Assembly (NCBI GenBank): GCA_902489925.1
Contig: CABUBX010000083.1
Span: 1 to 9,033, forward strand
DNA from: an uncultured Lachnospiraceae bacterium
Lineage (GTDB): Bacteria; Bacillota; Clostridia; Lachnospirales; Lachnospiraceae
Direction of reading: 5' to 3'
Length of the DNA stretch: 9,033 nt
Made by a program: the position numbers and the translations under genes. Below are positions 8,101 to 9,033 of the stretch, piece by piece (within the stretch, counting starts at the first letter, position 1; each line of letters starts with the position of its first letter). Below the pieces are notes generated by a model. It made no database searches, was not told the DNA's origin, and was given only the letters and a program-made list of their open reading frames with translations.

Positions 8101-8692
8101 GTGTGACCAGATGTCCGGTGCGGCGGATGTATGCTGCTTGGCGCTTCTGAAATATTATGCGCTGGAAGACGGACGTGAGGAGGGGCATCGCCAGTGGATG
8201 CTTACAAAGCTGAGTGAGTTTATTGAGCGCGGCATGATATTTCCATTTTTTAAAAAGTTTACATATATTCATGAATTGCCGAAGGAGATTGTGGATAAGA
8301 CTTATGTGACATATAAGACAAATCCGAAAAATGTTGTGACTATCCACTATATACTGGAGGATGGCAGTGACAATAAAAATGCTTACAAAGAAGAAGAAAT
8401 GAAAAAGGTTTTCGGCGGCATTTTTGTTAAGGCATTTACACTTTTTAAAGATGAAAAGTTAAAGTACTATATTACAGAAAGCAATGATTTTGAGCAGAAG
8501 GTGACCCAGAGCCGTATTGTTGACAACAGCGGTGACGGGGACTTTGACAAACCGATAGAAAATGGCCGTGACTGGCTCAATAAGATGATACAGCTTGCTG
8601 ATGACGGCAATATGGCGGATATGAAGCATGAGATGGCGATGTATGAAGAAAAGCGCTTTTTGACAAAGAAACTGTTCAATTTGATTCAGTAG
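5141..8692 (+). CDS. Large DUF5717-like protein, beta-sandwich plus helical repeats
   Basis: This 1183-residue protein has no signal peptide or membrane helix and is probably cytosolic. Residues about 18-115 look like an Ig-like beta sandwich (STEKIELEIEAGKSFEGFF through EIEVPFSVHICQPF). The linker GVVKDLAQFTNLAQSNW leads to a helical stretch and a second beta region (about 190-285, ending YGKIIVRTQFQTLEITIS). Residues about 300-660 are helical and TPR-like in texture. A beta-rich insert follows (about 664-760, WIHSVIVSH through FVDRLGGRYNG), then more helical repeats (about 770-1050) and a short beta-rich C-terminal part (about 1055-1115). I recognise it as resembling the uncharacterised DUF5717 proteins of Lachnospiraceae. 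The start is GTG at 5141: a TGA at 5132-5134 closes the frame upstream, and GGTGAG (5130-5135) or GAGGTG (5123-5128) serves as ribosome site. It is followed 10 bases later by an Hsp70-like gene, implying joint function, perhaps as scaffold or partner of that ATPase. No enzyme motif was seen. Confidence 0.85.
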   Translation: MKEKISLLAKGIFEYEKPEVAVSTEKIELEIEAGKSFEGFFEISSINGYEIRTKAFSSNKLMQLKSNDYCGEKIRVNYIFDASRLEIGEEISGHISIISNGGEIEVPFSVHICQPFCHTSIGVVKDLAQFTNLAQSNWHEAVKLFYSANFERVFLVNKNYAHIYAKLISSRNPNQALEEFLCTIRRKGKIELKIVRDSIEFSDVTEMFSERLVIEKNQWGYQKLFVETIGDFIQVYKKEVTTEDFLGSYYELEYMIDPSLFTTGNNYGKIIVRTQFQTLEITISCLRSRVNRAVCAEREVQDSVFHMMEDYVKLCMGRIDKSKWIRQTRENVDCCQNNSKDAVYALFEAHFSLIAGERENAAQILNNLNGRELRHKSATGYCYYLYLSALSREEESYTKFAISKIDDYYEGRYNDWRLLWMKLKLAGNRISMAKRYGMIKEQFDRGCISPVLYWEAAMAVNSQPALLREFDDFEIQLVAWGTKKDCLDRDVIYQFADVAAKGRRFSQLALRVLMSQCEIFESKELLLGVCALLIRGNKVDSCYNQWYRLGIESSLKLKGLYENYMYSLDETADNKLPIAVLIYFTYDNQLSASKKACLYAYIIKNKENLESIYRDYENIMKAFTYEQLSKGSISRDMVVLYAHFIDKDKLTGKTAAQLPKVLFKYEVHVKNPWIHSVIVSHREMTNDCEYPVIGGFAYVDIYMEDYLLVFVDRLGGRYNGSVDYTITPLLDANSYIKPCYALNHENPMILMNRSERAIKYQKSDDASIDIYKQTIKLTNVCQQYRKNILKNLIDYYYDNYEGETLEKYLLKLDISLLDSDERGNIIEYYIQRSLFEKAYDAIVTYGYENIQDKKLMRLCSKMIRDKGMFENKLLIEMSYYAFSCGKYDDITLEYLIKFYLGTTKDLYNIWKAAKNFEVNAFELEEKILCQVLFAEMDTDYNVEIFESYYKMTPDTRIVRAFLTYYSYQYLVEDKDIPKQVFKYIEIECDQMSGAADVCCLALLKYYALEDGREEGHRQWMLTKLSEFIERGMIFPFFKKFTYIHELPKEIVDKTYVTYKTNPKNVVTIHYILEDGSDNKNAYKEEEMKKVFGGIFVKAFTLFKDEKLKYYITESNDFEQKVTQSRIVDNSGDGDFDKPIENGRDWLNKMIQLADDGNMADMKHEMAMYEEKRFLTKKLFNLIQ

Positions 8693-8702
8693 AGGTAGTT
8701 AC

Positions 8703-9033
8703 ATGGAAAGTAATAAGAGAAATTTAATTATCGGCTATGATTTGGACAGTGAATGTTCGCAGATTAGCTGGTTTAATGAAAAAAAAGGTGAGCCGGAAAG
8801 CGTCTGCATTGTGGAAGGGCGAAATGATGCTTCACGTATTCCGACGGTTCTATGCCGCGTAGGCAGTCCTTCGGAAGAAAAATGGCTGTTTGGAGAGCGG
8901 GCGAAGGAGGCTGCCGCTCAGGGGCAGGGGACTTTGATTACAGGCTTTTTAAACAGTTATGACACTTGCCCGGAGATGACAGTGGACGGCGAAAAGTTTA
9001 CGAAAAAAGAATTGATGTCTATTTTTGTGAGAG
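8703..9033 (+). CDS. Hsp70/actin-like ATPase family protein, N-terminal part (runs off the window)
   Basis: The first 110 residues are visible. They begin NLIIGYDLDSECSQISWF, in the position of the phosphate-1 strand-loop-strand of Hsp70/actin-fold ATPases (IGIDLGTTNS in DnaK). RIPTVLC and WLFGERAKEAA follow, equivalent to the DnaK segments around PSVV and VGEEAK, then EKFTKKELMSIFV, matching the helix where DnaK has the start of its SxxILxxL segment. The usual Gly-Thr-Thr of the phosphate loop is replaced by Asp-Ser-Glu, so nucleotide handling may differ from true chaperones. Start ATG at 8703 follows AGAGG (8691-8695) at 7 bases, and that site overlaps the stop of the preceding gene. The two genes are therefore in one operon. 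The substrate-binding part, if any, lies outside the window. Confidence 0.8.
   Translation, partial: MESNKRNLIIGYDLDSECSQISWFNEKKGEPESVCIVEGRNDASRIPTVLCRVGSPSEEKWLFGERAKEAAAQGQGTLITGFLNSYDTCPEMTVDGEKFTKKELMSIFVR

Noticed and set aside
7856..8347. Antisense open frame of 163 codons inside the large DUF5717-like gene
   Set aside because: Its composition is that of a reverse shadow of a coding region, no start context is visible, and the plus frame is clearly continuous.

Overview
The window looks like a low-GC Clostridia chromosome, most probably a gut or rumen Lachnospiraceae. The signs are A+T-rich third positions, strong AGGAGG ribosome sites, a PurA of the Lachnospiraceae type, a decayed YesM/YesN-type two-component pair next to a CUT1 sugar-transport permease, and a very large cytosolic protein of DUF5717 type paired with an Hsp70/actin-like protein. 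No RNA genes, insertion sequences or CRISPR arrays were seen. Family assignments are from memory, without database searches.

Region 1 (1-1490) holds purA, intact, with a good sigma-A promoter, a short leader and a strong bidirectional terminator.

Region 2 (1469-3397) is a scar. On the minus strand lie remnants of a response regulator (or AraC-type regulator) and a YesM-type sensor kinase. On the plus strand lies a sugar ABC permease without its N terminus. The kinase and permease meet head to head with both 5' ends missing. The kinase has also lost its second membrane segment, HAMP and phosphoacceptor-His region. The regulator has lost its N-terminal region and its first helix-turn-helix. 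At least three separate deletions are needed, so this looks like a sugar-uptake locus in progressive decay. The gene just downstream, an intact sugar isomerase/epimerase-like TIM barrel (3400-4269), has survived it.

Region 3 (4270-5040) holds one small protein resembling a divergent VTC/polyphosphate-polymerase (CYTH-like tunnel) domain, with its own ribosome site and terminator.

Region 4 (5068-9033) starts with an extended -10 promoter. It drives an 1183-residue protein (beta-sandwich N terminus, long helical-repeat body, middle and C-terminal beta segments; DUF5717-like) followed 10 bases later by an Hsp70-like ATPase that runs off the window. This tightly coupled pair has no known function and is the best candidate here for an undescribed system.
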